The notes under the pieces: model-generated
Told to the model about the DNA's origin: nothing
What the model saw: the letters and a program-made list of their open reading frames with translations, nothing else
Database searches by the model: none
In this document: positions 1-6,940 of the stretch, piece after piece
How positions within the stretch are numbered: position 1 is the first letter of the stretch
How the letters are laid out: each line of letters opens with the position of its first letter
Program-made: the position numbers and the translations under genes
Assembly (NCBI GenBank): GCA_021850555.1
Contig: JAJZLX010000587.1
Span: 1 to 7,212, forward strand
DNA length: 7,212 bases
Source: Pseudomonadota bacterium
Lineage (GTDB): Bacteria; Pseudomonadota; Gammaproteobacteria; Steroidobacterales; Steroidobacteraceae
Direction of reading: 5' to 3'

Positions 1-1438
1 CCCGGGCACGCGCTCGCGGGTCGAGCCGTGGCTCGAAGCTCGCCTCGGCATGCCACAGCGCGCGGATCGCCTCGAGCGAGGCAAAGATACCGCAGCCGAG
101 GCCGGCCAGACAGGCCGCGCCCCAGGCGGTCGCTTCCACGATTTCCGGTCGTTGGATCGGCAGGCCCAGCACGTCGGCGAGGCGTTGCAGGAACAGCGTG
201 TTACGAGTCATGCCGCCGTCGACCTTCAGGGATACCGGGGCGACACCGTCGCGAGCCATGGCTTCGAGCAGATCATGGGTCTGGTACACCACGCTGTCGA
301 GTCCGGCACGCACGATCTGCGCGCGGCCGCTGGTGCGCTCAAGGCCGATCAGGGCGCCGCGGGCAGCGGGATCCCAATATGGAGCGCCTAATCCCGTAAA
401 CGCGGGCACGAGATATACGCCGCCCGTGTCCCGTATCGAGCCCGCCAGCGGCTCGATCTCCTCGTTGGCGGTGAACAGACCCAATCCGTCCCGCAGCCAC
501 TGCAACGTCGCGCCCGCGGACAGGACCGAGCCTTCCAGCGCGTAAGTGGTGCGCCCATCGAGCCGGTAGGCGATCGTGCCGAGCAGGCGGCTGGCGGAGT
601 TGATCAAACGATCGCCCGTGTTGAGCAACACGAAGGCGCCGGTGCCGAAGGTGCTCTTGACGTCGCCGGCGCCAAGGCCCGCCTGGCCAACTAGCGCGGC
701 ATGCTGGTCGCCGGCGATGCCGCGTATCGGGAGCTGCGCACCGAGCACCTCGGAGTCGGTGCTGCCGAAATCACCGGCGCAGTCGCCGACGCGAGGCAGA
801 CACTCCGGCGGTACCCCGAACAGCCCGCACAGCTCCGTGTCCCAGCTGTTCTCCAGGATATCGTACAGCGCGGTTCGACTCGCGTTGGTCGCGTCGGTGA
901 CATGCAGCCGGCCGGCGGTCAGACGCGCCACCAGGAAGCTGTCGACCGTGCCGCACGCCAGCTCGTTGCGCCGCGCCGCGGCGCGCACGTCCGGCACGTG
1001 CTCGAGGAGCCAGGCGATCTTGCTGGCCGAAAAGTACGGATCCAGACGCAGGCCGGTCCGAGCCGTGAGCCGCGACTCGACGCCCGCGCGTTCCAGCCGC
1101 CGGCACAGCGCGGCAGTGCGCCGGTCCTGCCACACGATGGCGTTGTAGAGCGGCAGGCCCGTGCGCCGGTTCCACGCGATCGTGGTTTCACGTTGGTTGG
1201 TGATGCCGATGGCGGCAACAGCCACGTTGCGCGCGCGCAGGCGTCCGAGCACCGCCTTCGCGCACCCAAGGGCGGTCGACCAGATGGTTTCGGGGTCTTG
1301 CTCTACCCAGCCGGATTGCGGAGACAGCGCCGCCAACGGCGTCTGCTCGAAGTCGAGCAACTTTCCGTCCGGAGCGAACGCCATCGCCCGGCTCGAGCTC
1401 GTACCCTGATCGATCGCCAGCAACGCAACATTGCTCAC
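1..1438 (-). CDS. glpK: Glycerol kinase, C-terminus cut by window edge
   Basis: Cytoplasmic FGGY-family kinase that converts glycerol and ATP to sn-glycerol 3-phosphate, the entry step of glycerol catabolism. The minus-strand frame is open from GTG at 1438 to the edge, giving 479 codons; the family is about 500 residues, so only some 20 are missing. The N-terminal phosphate-binding motif is DQGTSSSRA (Asp10, Arg17). The glycerol-binding segment TNQRETT places Arg83 and Glu84. Next come NAIVWQDRRTA, GLRLDPYFSA and HVTDATNASRT, then the catalytic segment GIAGDQHAAL with Asp244 as general base. GTFGTGAFVLLNTG and VDGGMTRN mark the C-terminal ATPase half. The GTG start puts DQGT at the usual distance from the N-terminus; the ribosome site is weak (GGGACAGG, 1443-1450). 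The loop before GIAGDQ is short and lacks the GGKGGTR segment that binds fructose-1,6-bisphosphate in E. coli. No glpF, glpD or glpR is in view, though one could lie beyond base 1. The kinase call is very secure. Confidence 0.97.
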   Translation of the reverse strand, partial: MSNVALLAIDQGTSSSRAMAFAPDGKLLDFEQTPLAALSPQSGWVEQDPETIWSTALGCAKAVLGRLRARNVAVAAIGITNQRETTIAWNRRTGLPLYNAIVWQDRRTAALCRRLERAGVESRLTARTGLRLDPYFSASKIAWLLEHVPDVRAAARRNELACGTVDSFLVARLTAGRLHVTDATNASRTALYDILENSWDTELCGLFGVPPECLPRVGDCAGDFGSTDSEVLGAQLPIRGIAGDQHAALVGQAGLGAGDVKSTFGTGAFVLLNTGDRLINSASRLLGTIAYRLDGRTTYALEGSVLSAGATLQWLRDGLGLFTANEEIEPLAGSIRDTGGVYLVPAFTGLGAPYWDPAARGALIGLERTSGRAQIVRAGLDSVVYQTHDLLEAMARDGVAPVSLKVDGGMTRNTLFLQRLADVLGLPIQRPEIVEATAWGAACLAGLGCGIFASLEAIRALWHAEASFEPRLDPRARAR

Positions 1439-1472
1439 TGCGCCTGTCCCGTGCTCCGAGTCGTGGACGTGC

Positions 1473-1501
1473 ACGCTAGGTGAGTGCGCGGCCGCCGTCA
1501 A
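1473..1501 (-). promoter_or_regulatory. Candidate sigma70 promoter for glpK
   Basis: On the minus strand TTGACG (1496-1501, 5 of 6 matches to TTGACA) is followed after exactly 17 bases by TAGCGT (1473-1478, 3 of 6 matches to TATAAT). It sits about 35 bases upstream of the GTG start. The -35 is good and the -10 poor, so an activator may help. No clear GlpR-type operator is visible. Confidence 0.4.
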
Positions 1502-1531
1502 TGCCGGGTGCCGCGCCGCGACGGCACGGTA

Positions 1532-1540
1532 TGCTATCAT
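1532..1540 (+). promoter_or_regulatory. Extended -10 promoter candidate for the peptidase gene
   Basis: TGCTATCAT combines the TGn extension with a -10 hexamer TATCAT (5 of 6 matches to TATAAT). No -35 hexamer is recognisable at 16-18 bases upstream, which fits an extended -10 promoter. Initiation about seven bases downstream would give a short leader of under 30 bases before the ATG at 1575. It lies back to back with the glpK promoter candidate. Confidence 0.45.
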
Positions 1541-1574
1541 TACCAGAGTCCCGCACCGCCTGGACAATAAGTTC

Positions 1575-3770
1575 ATGAACAAGGGCATCACGTGCTCGGT
1601 CCTGGTTCCGCTGCTGCTTGCGGCCTGCTCGAGCAGGCCGCTTGGTCCGCCGGCGCTCCTGCACTATCCGCCGGCCCGACGCGACAAGCTCGTCGCCGTG
1701 TACTTCGGAACACGCGTGCCGGCGCCCTACCGGTGGATGGAGAACATGAGCAGCCCAGCGCTGCATCGGTGGGTGCAGGCCGAAAATGCTCTGACTAGAA
1801 GCTATCTGACGAAGATTCCGGTGCGCGGCTGGATCACGCACCGACTGAGACAGCTGTGGAATTACGGGCGGGAAACCACGCCGGTTCAGGTTGCCGGCTC
1901 CCGGATCTTCTTTCGCAAGAATACCGGACTGCAGAATCAATCGGTTCTTTACGTGCAGGACTCCCCGGCGGCCAAGCCGCGCGTCCTGATCAATCCAGAT
2001 ACGCTGTCGCCGAACGGCTCGATTGCGCTGGCCGCCTTCCAGCCGTCTCCGGATGGCAGATACATCGCCTATGCGCTGTCGCGTGGGGGATCCGACTGGC
2101 AGACCGTGCACGTCATGGACGTCGCCACGGGCAAGACGCTCCCGCACGCGGTACGGTGGGTAAAATTTTCCAACATCGCCTGGACCAACGATGATCGGGG
2201 CTTCTTCTATTCGCGCTACCCGAAGCCCCCGGCAAACGACCGCATCAACGACCGCGTGGTCGATCAACAGTTGTACTACCATGCGCTTGGAACGCCGCAG
2301 AGCGCCGACCGCCTGATTTACCGCCGCCCGGATCTGCCGCGCTGGATCATCGAGGGCCAGGTCAGCGAGAATGGACGTTACCTGTTCGTCACCCTGGTCA
2401 ACGGCACCTCGGTCCGTAACGAGCTGTACGTCGCCAATCTGGGCGATCCGCGCAAGCCGCGCGTGACGGCGCGGCTGCGGCCCTTGTATACGAAAAATGA
2501 CGCCGGATACACGTTCATCGGTATACACGGCCATACCGTATACCTCTTGACCACGCTCGATGCGCCACGTGGACGGATCGTCGCCGCCAACCTTTATCAC
2601 CCCGCGCCGTCGCACTGGCGGACGGTGGTGCCCGAGGGCGCCGGCGTCATTCAGAGCGCGGCGCTCGCCGGTGGGCGGCTGATCGTTGATTCGCTGGTCG
2701 TCGCCACGAGTCGGCTCAGTCTCTATTCGCTGAGCGGCAAACGCCTGCACGAGCTGCGGTTGCCGACGCTCGGCACCGTCACCTCGGTGTCGGCGCGCAT
2801 GGATTCGGATTCCATCTATTACGGGTTCACTTCGTTCCTATACCCCAAGGCAATCTATCGGTACGACGTCCGCAGCAACACGACCCGCACGGTGTTCAAG
2901 CCGGCCGTCGATTTCGCTGCGTCCCCGTACCGGACCCGGCAGGTTTTCTACCGCTCCAAGGACGGCACGAAGGTTCCGATGTTCATCGTGTCGGCGCGCG
3001 ATGTAAAGCTCGACGGCCGCAATCCCACGATCCTGTACGGTTATGGGGGCTTCGACATTACCATCACGCCGGAATTCGACCCGATGTTGCCGGTCTGGCT
3101 GGAGCTCGGGGGCGTGTATGCCGTGCCGAATCTGCGCGGCGGAGGAGTCTACGGCGAGAAGTGGCACCGCGCCGGAATGCTCGGCAACAAGCAGAACGTG
3201 TTCAACGACTTCGCATGGGCCGCCAAGTATTTGATTGCCCAAGGCTATACGTCGCCGAAGCATCTGGGCATCCAGGGCTACTCCAGCGGCGGACTGCTCA
3301 TCGGAGCCTCGATTACCGAACGGCCGTCACTGTTCGGTGCTGCCTACATCGGCCACGGCGTGCTCGACATGCTGCGTTACCAGTACTTCTCCGGCGGCGC
3401 GCTGTGGGCACCGGAGTATGGCCTGTCGAGCAATCCGCAGGCGTTCAAGTGGCTTTACGCGTATTCGCCGCTGCAGAACATCAAGCCCGGTACCTGTTAC
3501 CCAGCGACGATCATCACGACCTCGTGGGATGACGATCGCGTAGTGCCGATGCACGAGTTCAAGTTCACCGCTGCGATGCAACATGCGCAGAGCTGCCCGA
3601 ACCCCATTCTGCTGCGCACCACGCACGCCACCAGCCACATCTACATGCCGCTCGACAAGCAGATCGTCCAGAGGGCGGACGTGTGGAGCTTTGAAGCCTA
3701 CAATCTCGGGATTCGAACCATTCCGGTCGCCGCCGAGACCGCTCCGGCGCGAGCGCGCGGCACCCGCTGA
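1575..3770 (+). CDS. Prolyl oligopeptidase family (S9A) lipoprotein
   Basis: 731-residue serine peptidase of the prolyl oligopeptidase type, which cuts short peptides after proline. The start at 1575 gives a lipoprotein signal peptide with lipobox LAAC (Cys18). Serine at +2 suggests sorting to the outer membrane, so it should act outside the cytoplasm, unlike classical cytosolic members. The N-terminal family segment YPPARRDK...PYRWMEN follows, then a beta-propeller with blade motifs such as SPDGRYIAYA (about 158-167). The C-terminal alpha/beta hydrolase domain begins near LYGYGGFD and contains NLRGGGVYGEKWH and NKQNVFNDF. The triad is inferred as Ser570 in GYSSGG, Asp653 in WDDDRVVP and His688 in HATSHIYM. 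Their spacing of 83 and 35 is close to the 87 and 39 of porcine enzyme (Ser554, Asp641, His680). Arg655 and Trp611 match its substrate-binding Arg643 and Trp595. Oddities are GYSSGG instead of GGSNGG and a non-GHG histidine context. An upstream in-frame extension to 1431 is possible but would bury the signal peptide. The Shine-Dalgarno site is weak (GGA at 1563-1565). Confidence 0.94.
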   Translation: MNKGITCSVLVPLLLAACSSRPLGPPALLHYPPARRDKLVAVYFGTRVPAPYRWMENMSSPALHRWVQAENALTRSYLTKIPVRGWITHRLRQLWNYGRETTPVQVAGSRIFFRKNTGLQNQSVLYVQDSPAAKPRVLINPDTLSPNGSIALAAFQPSPDGRYIAYALSRGGSDWQTVHVMDVATGKTLPHAVRWVKFSNIAWTNDDRGFFYSRYPKPPANDRINDRVVDQQLYYHALGTPQSADRLIYRRPDLPRWIIEGQVSENGRYLFVTLVNGTSVRNELYVANLGDPRKPRVTARLRPLYTKNDAGYTFIGIHGHTVYLLTTLDAPRGRIVAANLYHPAPSHWRTVVPEGAGVIQSAALAGGRLIVDSLVVATSRLSLYSLSGKRLHELRLPTLGTVTSVSARMDSDSIYYGFTSFLYPKAIYRYDVRSNTTRTVFKPAVDFAASPYRTRQVFYRSKDGTKVPMFIVSARDVKLDGRNPTILYGYGGFDITITPEFDPMLPVWLELGGVYAVPNLRGGGVYGEKWHRAGMLGNKQNVFNDFAWAAKYLIAQGYTSPKHLGIQGYSSGGLLIGASITERPSLFGAAYIGHGVLDMLRYQYFSGGALWAPEYGLSSNPQAFKWLYAYSPLQNIKPGTCYPATIITTSWDDDRVVPMHEFKFTAAMQHAQSCPNPILLRTTHATSHIYMPLDKQIVQRADVWSFEAYNLGIRTIPVAAETAPARARGTR

Positions 3771-3824
3771 AGGGGCCGAGGCGCATCTCCTGTCGGGCGC
3801 GCGCGAGGAGCAGGGCGGGGCGTT

Positions 3825-3853
3825 TGGACAATGCAGGGCATATCTCTTATGCT
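3825..3853 (+). promoter_or_regulatory. Sigma70-type promoter candidate for the permease gene
   Basis: TGGACA (3825-3830, 5 of 6 matches to TTGACA) and TATGCT (3848-3853, 4 of 6 matches to TATAAT) are separated by the ideal 17 bases. It lies after the peptidase stop and about 50 bases before the permease start. This suggests the permease can be transcribed independently of the peptidase. I see no intrinsic terminator after the peptidase, so read-through may also occur. Confidence 0.55.
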
Positions 3854-3873
3854 GGCCGCGACGGCTTGCGGCC
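3854..3873 (+). other. GC hairpin in the permease leader
   Basis: GGCCGC (3854-3859) and GCGGCC (3868-3873) are perfectly complementary around an eight-base loop. The element starts directly after the predicted -10, so only part may be in a transcript started there, while read-through from the peptidase would contain all of it. It is not followed by a T run, so it does not look like an intrinsic terminator. Function is unknown; chance is possible in GC-rich DNA. Confidence 0.35.
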
Positions 3874-3891
3874 GCCAATTAGATTCGTGTG

Positions 3892-3900
3892 AAGGGGGAA
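3892..3900 (+). promoter_or_regulatory. Ribosome binding site fixing the permease start
   Basis: The purine stretch AAGGGGGAA lies three bases before ATG 3904. This favours ATG 3904 over the in-frame GTG at 3889, which lies upstream of it and would add five residues (MKGEC) not expected for the family. Another ATG at 3900 is out of frame. Confidence 0.7.
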
Positions 3901-3903
3901 TGC

Positions 3904-5541
3904 ATGGCAGGTCCAGCCAAACTCAGGCGTGATGCGGGAGTCATCGGCCTTCTGTATGCCAGCCTGGGCAGCATCATCGGGTCAGGATGGCTGTTCGGTG
4001 CCCTGCATGCGTCGGTGCAGGCTGGCCCGCGCAGCGTCTACTCCTGGGTGATCGGCGGCGTCGCCATACTGTTCCTCGCCTTCGTGTTCGCTGAGCTGTC
4101 CACCATGTTCCCGAATTCGGGCGCGCTGGTGCACATGACACATGTGAGCCACGGCGACCTGGTCGGAAAGATCTGGACGTGGATCCTGTTCCTCGCCTTC
4201 GTGTCGGTGCCGCCCGTCGAGGTCAGCGCGGTTCTGACCTACGCCAACAACTACCTGCCTGGATTGATTCATCCCCATAGCGGTCTGATGACCAGTGTCG
4301 GTACGGCCTGGGCGGCGGTGCTGCTCGCCGGGGTCGTGGCGCTCAACTTCCTCGCCGTCCGCTGGGTGATTGCCATCAACAGCGCGGCGACCTGGTGGAA
4401 GCTCATCATCCCGATTGCGACGATCGTGATCCTCATGGTCTACTCCTTCCACCCCCACAACCTGGTGGCGCACGTGCACAGCACCCCGGTCAGCGGGGTG
4501 TTCACGGCCGTGGCCACCGCCGGCATCGTATTCAGCTTCTTCGGTTTCCAGCAGGCGATCGCGTTGGCCGGGGAGACGCGCAATCCGAGTCGATACGTAC
4601 CGATCGCGCTCATCAGCTCGGTGCTCATCGGCATCCTGATCTACGTCGGGTTGCAGGTGTCGTTCATCACGGCGCTCAATCCCCGGGACATCAGCGGGGG
4701 CTGGGCTCACCTGCACTTTACCGGCATGTTCGGACCCCTGGCCGCGATCGCGGTGGCGGTGGGGGCCGTGTGGTGGGCGGTGCTGCTCTACGTCGATGCG
4801 ATCATTTCCCCGCTCGGCACGGCGTTCATCTATGTGACCGCAAGTCCGCGCATCATCATGGCGGCCGGGGAGATGGGCAATGCGCCGAAGCACGTCACCC
4901 GGCTGAGCCGCCAGGGCGTGCCCTGGATCGGGTTGATCGTGACCTACTGCGTCGGTGTGGTGTTCTTCTTCCCGTTTCCGTCCTGGCAGAAGCTGGTCTC
5001 CGCCGTGTCGTTGATCACGGTGCTCTCCTACAGCGTCGGACCGATCATTCTGATGCGTCTGCGCATGGCGTTGCCCGATGCGACGCGACCGTTCCGATTG
5101 CGGGCGGCGAACGTGCTGGCGCCGATCGCGTTCATTGCTTCCAATTGGATGATCTACTGGACCGGCTACTCAGTGGCACGGTGGATGTTCGGCGCGGTGT
5201 TTGTCTACATCGTGGCGTACCTGTTCTGGTATTTCGGGGTACGCCGCCGGCCCCTGCGCGACCTCGGCTTGCGACAGGCGTGGTGGACGGTGCCGTACTT
5301 CGCCGGGATGTGGCTGATCAGTTATCTCGGGCCTACGGGGGCGATGGGCGGCTGCGGCGCGTTGGGCTTCTTCACGGGCATGTGGATCATCGCCGGGTTC
5401 AGCCTCGTGGTGCTCTGGTGCGCCGTGCGCTCCGGGCAGGGTCGGCAGGCCGCTCAACAGTGCGCCGATCTGATCAAGACGCTCGGCTCCAGCGGCGTGG
5501 ATGCGCGCATGGAGAGCGGCGACGTGGAGGTCGCGCCCTGA
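3904..5541 (+). CDS. APC-superfamily amino acid permease, YveA-like
   Basis: 545-residue inner-membrane secondary transporter that should bring an amino acid into the cell with protons. Hydrophobic segments lie at roughly 12-35, 43-68, 90-118, 133-152, 163-182, 198-222, 232-258, 275-305, 340-358, 362-385, 402-422, 425-446, 458-476 and 484-508: the 12-helix APC core plus about two more. Helix 1 carries the APC unwound-helix motif GSIIGSGW (22-29). Helix 6 carries FSFFGFQQAIALAGE followed by RNPSR, the conserved family signature. The segments FPFPSW (356-361), RPFRLR (395-400), IYWTGY and the QAWW...YLG stretch near the C-terminus resemble, from memory, the Bacillus subtilis aspartate:proton symporter YveA. 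Aspartate is therefore the leading substrate guess but is unproven; another amino acid is quite possible. A hydrophilic tail (about 510-545) follows the last helix. The start is chosen by a strong ribosome site. The peptidase lies 133 bases upstream on the same strand, which fits peptide-derived amino acid uptake. Confidence 0.93.
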   Translation: MAGPAKLRRDAGVIGLLYASLGSIIGSGWLFGALHASVQAGPRSVYSWVIGGVAILFLAFVFAELSTMFPNSGALVHMTHVSHGDLVGKIWTWILFLAFVSVPPVEVSAVLTYANNYLPGLIHPHSGLMTSVGTAWAAVLLAGVVALNFLAVRWVIAINSAATWWKLIIPIATIVILMVYSFHPHNLVAHVHSTPVSGVFTAVATAGIVFSFFGFQQAIALAGETRNPSRYVPIALISSVLIGILIYVGLQVSFITALNPRDISGGWAHLHFTGMFGPLAAIAVAVGAVWWAVLLYVDAIISPLGTAFIYVTASPRIIMAAGEMGNAPKHVTRLSRQGVPWIGLIVTYCVGVVFFFPFPSWQKLVSAVSLITVLSYSVGPIILMRLRMALPDATRPFRLRAANVLAPIAFIASNWMIYWTGYSVARWMFGAVFVYIVAYLFWYFGVRRRPLRDLGLRQAWWTVPYFAGMWLISYLGPTGAMGGCGALGFFTGMWIIAGFSLVVLWCAVRSGQGRQAAQQCADLIKTLGSSGVDARMESGDVEVAP

Positions 5542-5999
5542 GGGCAATGGCGACCGCTGATGGAAACGGGGCGTGTGTGTGCCGGGCGGCTGCCGGCCCC
5601 GGGCGCCAAGGCATTGGGGGTGCGATCGCGATCACGACGGATCCCGTCACGGCCTGAAAACGCGTATCGGCCGTACACCTCTGGACTGCGACGAGCTGCG
5701 CGAGCGTCGTCGGGTACGGCCGGGCTGGTTCGCACTCGCGGTCGAGCGGTGTGCTCACATGCAGTCGGGGATCGGGACGGAGCGGCCAACGGCCGCAGGG
5801 CCGGCAGAGCGAGCGCCTGAGAGGTGTCCTGGGGCTGTTTCGGTACGCGCCGTGCGGTGCGCGCGTTGATTTTGCCGGCGGATCGGCGTGCAATGTTTCG
5901 CGCCCGCGGAGCGTGCGGCCGCCAGGCGTGCGCCACCCTGCTGCGCCGCGGCCGGTGTGCCGCAATCCCGGTCGTCGCGATCTTTGTTGGAAAAGCCAC
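5542..5999 (+). other. 458-base stretch with no convincing gene
   Basis: Open frames cross it on both strands, but they are arginine- and alanine-rich, lack ribosome sites and match no family I know; I treat them as GC-driven. It contains several small inverted repeats: GCCGG/CCGGC (5581-5585 with 5593-5597), the palindrome GATCGCGATC (about 5624-5633) and GACGG/CCGTC around a three-base loop (about 5636-5648). None has a T run, so no intrinsic terminator for the permease is evident. The 3' part must hold the leader and promoter of the downstream reductase. It could be a long regulatory region, an unrecognised small RNA, or the remains of a decayed gene. Confidence 0.55.
5866..5894 (+). promoter_or_regulatory. 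Weak promoter candidate for the aldo/keto reductase
   Basis: TTGATT (5866-5871, 4 of 6 matches to TTGACA) and TGCAAT (5889-5894, 4 of 6 matches to TATAAT) are 17 bases apart, about 105 bases before the reductase ATG. It is the best spaced pair I noticed there, in an AT-richer patch of otherwise GC-rich DNA. Tentative. Confidence 0.25.
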
Positions 6000-6863
6000 A
6001 TGAACTCGCCTCTCAATGCCGCTGCCGCCGGACAGGTTACCCTCGGCGGCGATCTGCGCGTCAATCGCCTCGGCTTCGGTGCCATGCGCATCACAGGTCC
6101 GGGTGTGTGGGGTGATCCGCCCGATGTTTCCGCTGCCGTGCGGTTGCTGCGCCGGGCTGTTCACCTTGGAGTGAATTTCATCGACACGGCCGACGCGTAC
6201 GGCCCGCAGGTCAGCGAGGACCTCTTGGCTCGCGCACTCTATCCCTATCCACCGGAGCTGGTCATCGCGACCAAGGGCGGCTTGGTCAGACCGGCGCGCG
6301 AAGCGTGGAACCGCGATGGCCGGCCCGAGCATCTGCGCGCAGCCTGCGAAGGGAGCCTGAAGCGACTGCGCGTGGAACCTATCGATGTCTATCAGTTGCA
6401 TGCGCCCGATCCGACCATACCGATCGAGGAGTCGATCGGGGAACTCGTGCGTCTGCGCGCGGAAGGCAAGATCCGGCACATCGGCGTTTCGAACGTCACG
6501 GTCGAGCAGCTCGAGCGATGCGAGCAGCTGGCGCCGATCGTGTCGGTGCAGAACCGTTACAACTTCGACGACCGCCAGAGCGAGGATGTGCTCGAGCACT
6601 GCGCTGCGCACGGAATTGCGTTCCTGCCGTGGGCACCGCTGGCGTCCGGCCGCCACGCGACGCGGCCTGAGCGCCGCCGGGCTCTCGCGCGCGTCGCCGA
6701 GCGGCGACAGGCGAGCGTCGCTCAGGTGGCGCTTGCATGGCTTCTGCAGCATGCTGCCGTGATGCTGCCCATCCCGGGGACGGCCTCGCAGACACACCTG
6801 GAAGAGAACATTGCGGCCGCATCGCTGCAACTCGCCGGGGAGGATTTGAGCGCCCTGCGTTGA
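6000..6863 (+). CDS. Aldo/keto reductase, YdbC/PdxI-like
   Basis: 287-residue cytoplasmic NAD(P)H-dependent oxidoreductase with a TIM-barrel fold, expected to reduce an aldehyde or ketone to an alcohol. The N-terminal strand VNRLGFGAMRITGPGVWG (21-38) is followed by IDTADAYG with Asp62 and Tyr67, then ATKGG with Lys92 and YQLHAPD with His134; these form the complete catalytic tetrad. IRHIGVSNV (158-166) and VQNRYN (183-188) line the cofactor site, and IPGTASQTHLEEN (258-270) is the usual dinucleotide-binding C-terminal motif. From memory the overall pattern is closest to E. coli YdbC (PdxI, pyridoxal reductase), so vitamin B6 salvage is one possible role; the substrate cannot be read from sequence. 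The protein stops directly after EDLSALR, slightly shorter than YdbC. ATG 6000 is chosen because family similarity begins just after it and GGA (5989-5991) lies eight bases upstream. The frame is open further upstream to 5751, but that part is arginine-rich and unlike the family. It stands alone between two sizeable gaps, so it is probably monocistronic. Confidence 0.93.
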   Translation: MNSPLNAAAAGQVTLGGDLRVNRLGFGAMRITGPGVWGDPPDVSAAVRLLRRAVHLGVNFIDTADAYGPQVSEDLLARALYPYPPELVIATKGGLVRPAREAWNRDGRPEHLRAACEGSLKRLRVEPIDVYQLHAPDPTIPIEESIGELVRLRAEGKIRHIGVSNVTVEQLERCEQLAPIVSVQNRYNFDDRQSEDVLEHCAAHGIAFLPWAPLASGRHATRPERRRALARVAERRQASVAQVALAWLLQHAAVMLPIPGTASQTHLEENIAAASLQLAGEDLSALR

Positions 6864-6940
6864 GTCCCGGGTACGCAATGCACAACCCGTTGAAGCACAA
6901 AGGGCGCCCCCCCCAGGCGGTGCGGCGTCCGCGGCGGTGC

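Noticed and set aside
701..1483. Plus-strand frame of 260 codons across glpK
   Set aside because: It is antisense to glpK, whose frame is continuous and motif-complete from 1438 to the window edge.
1476..2750. Long minus-strand open frame of 424 codons
   Set aside because: It lies antisense to the peptidase gene, which has clear catalytic motifs. The antisense product is low-complexity, Arg/Gly-rich and matches no family; it is a GC-codon shadow.
3787..3810. Possible terminator hairpin CTCCT/AGGAG after the peptidase
   Set aside because: The stem is only five base pairs with a 14-base loop and no following T run.
3982..4893. Minus-strand open frame of 303 codons
   Set aside because: It is antisense to permease helices; the product is very rich in His, Asp and Arg, as expected from complementing hydrophobic codons.
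4395..5657. Plus-strand frame of 420 codons inside the permease
   Set aside because: It is a shifted frame of the permease, whose own frame shows regular membrane helices and APC motifs. The shifted product is His/Arg/Gly-rich.
5560..5869. Small plus-strand open frames in the gap after the permease
   Set aside because: Neither the frame starting at 5560 nor that at 5573 has a ribosome site or recognisable domain, and the composition is Arg/Ala/Pro-rich.
1485..6820. Repeated GCGGCCGC octamers
   Set aside because: They occur in unrelated coding and intergenic contexts and are expected by composition in GC-rich DNA; no common spacing or role.
5454..6878. Minus-strand open frame of 474 codons
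   Set aside because: It is antisense to the whole aldo/keto reductase and the end of the permease, with an Arg/Ala/Pro-rich product and no ribosome site.
6868..6889. Possible terminator hairpin CGGGT/ACCCG after the reductase
   Set aside because: Five base pairs with a 12-base loop and no T run; too weak to call.
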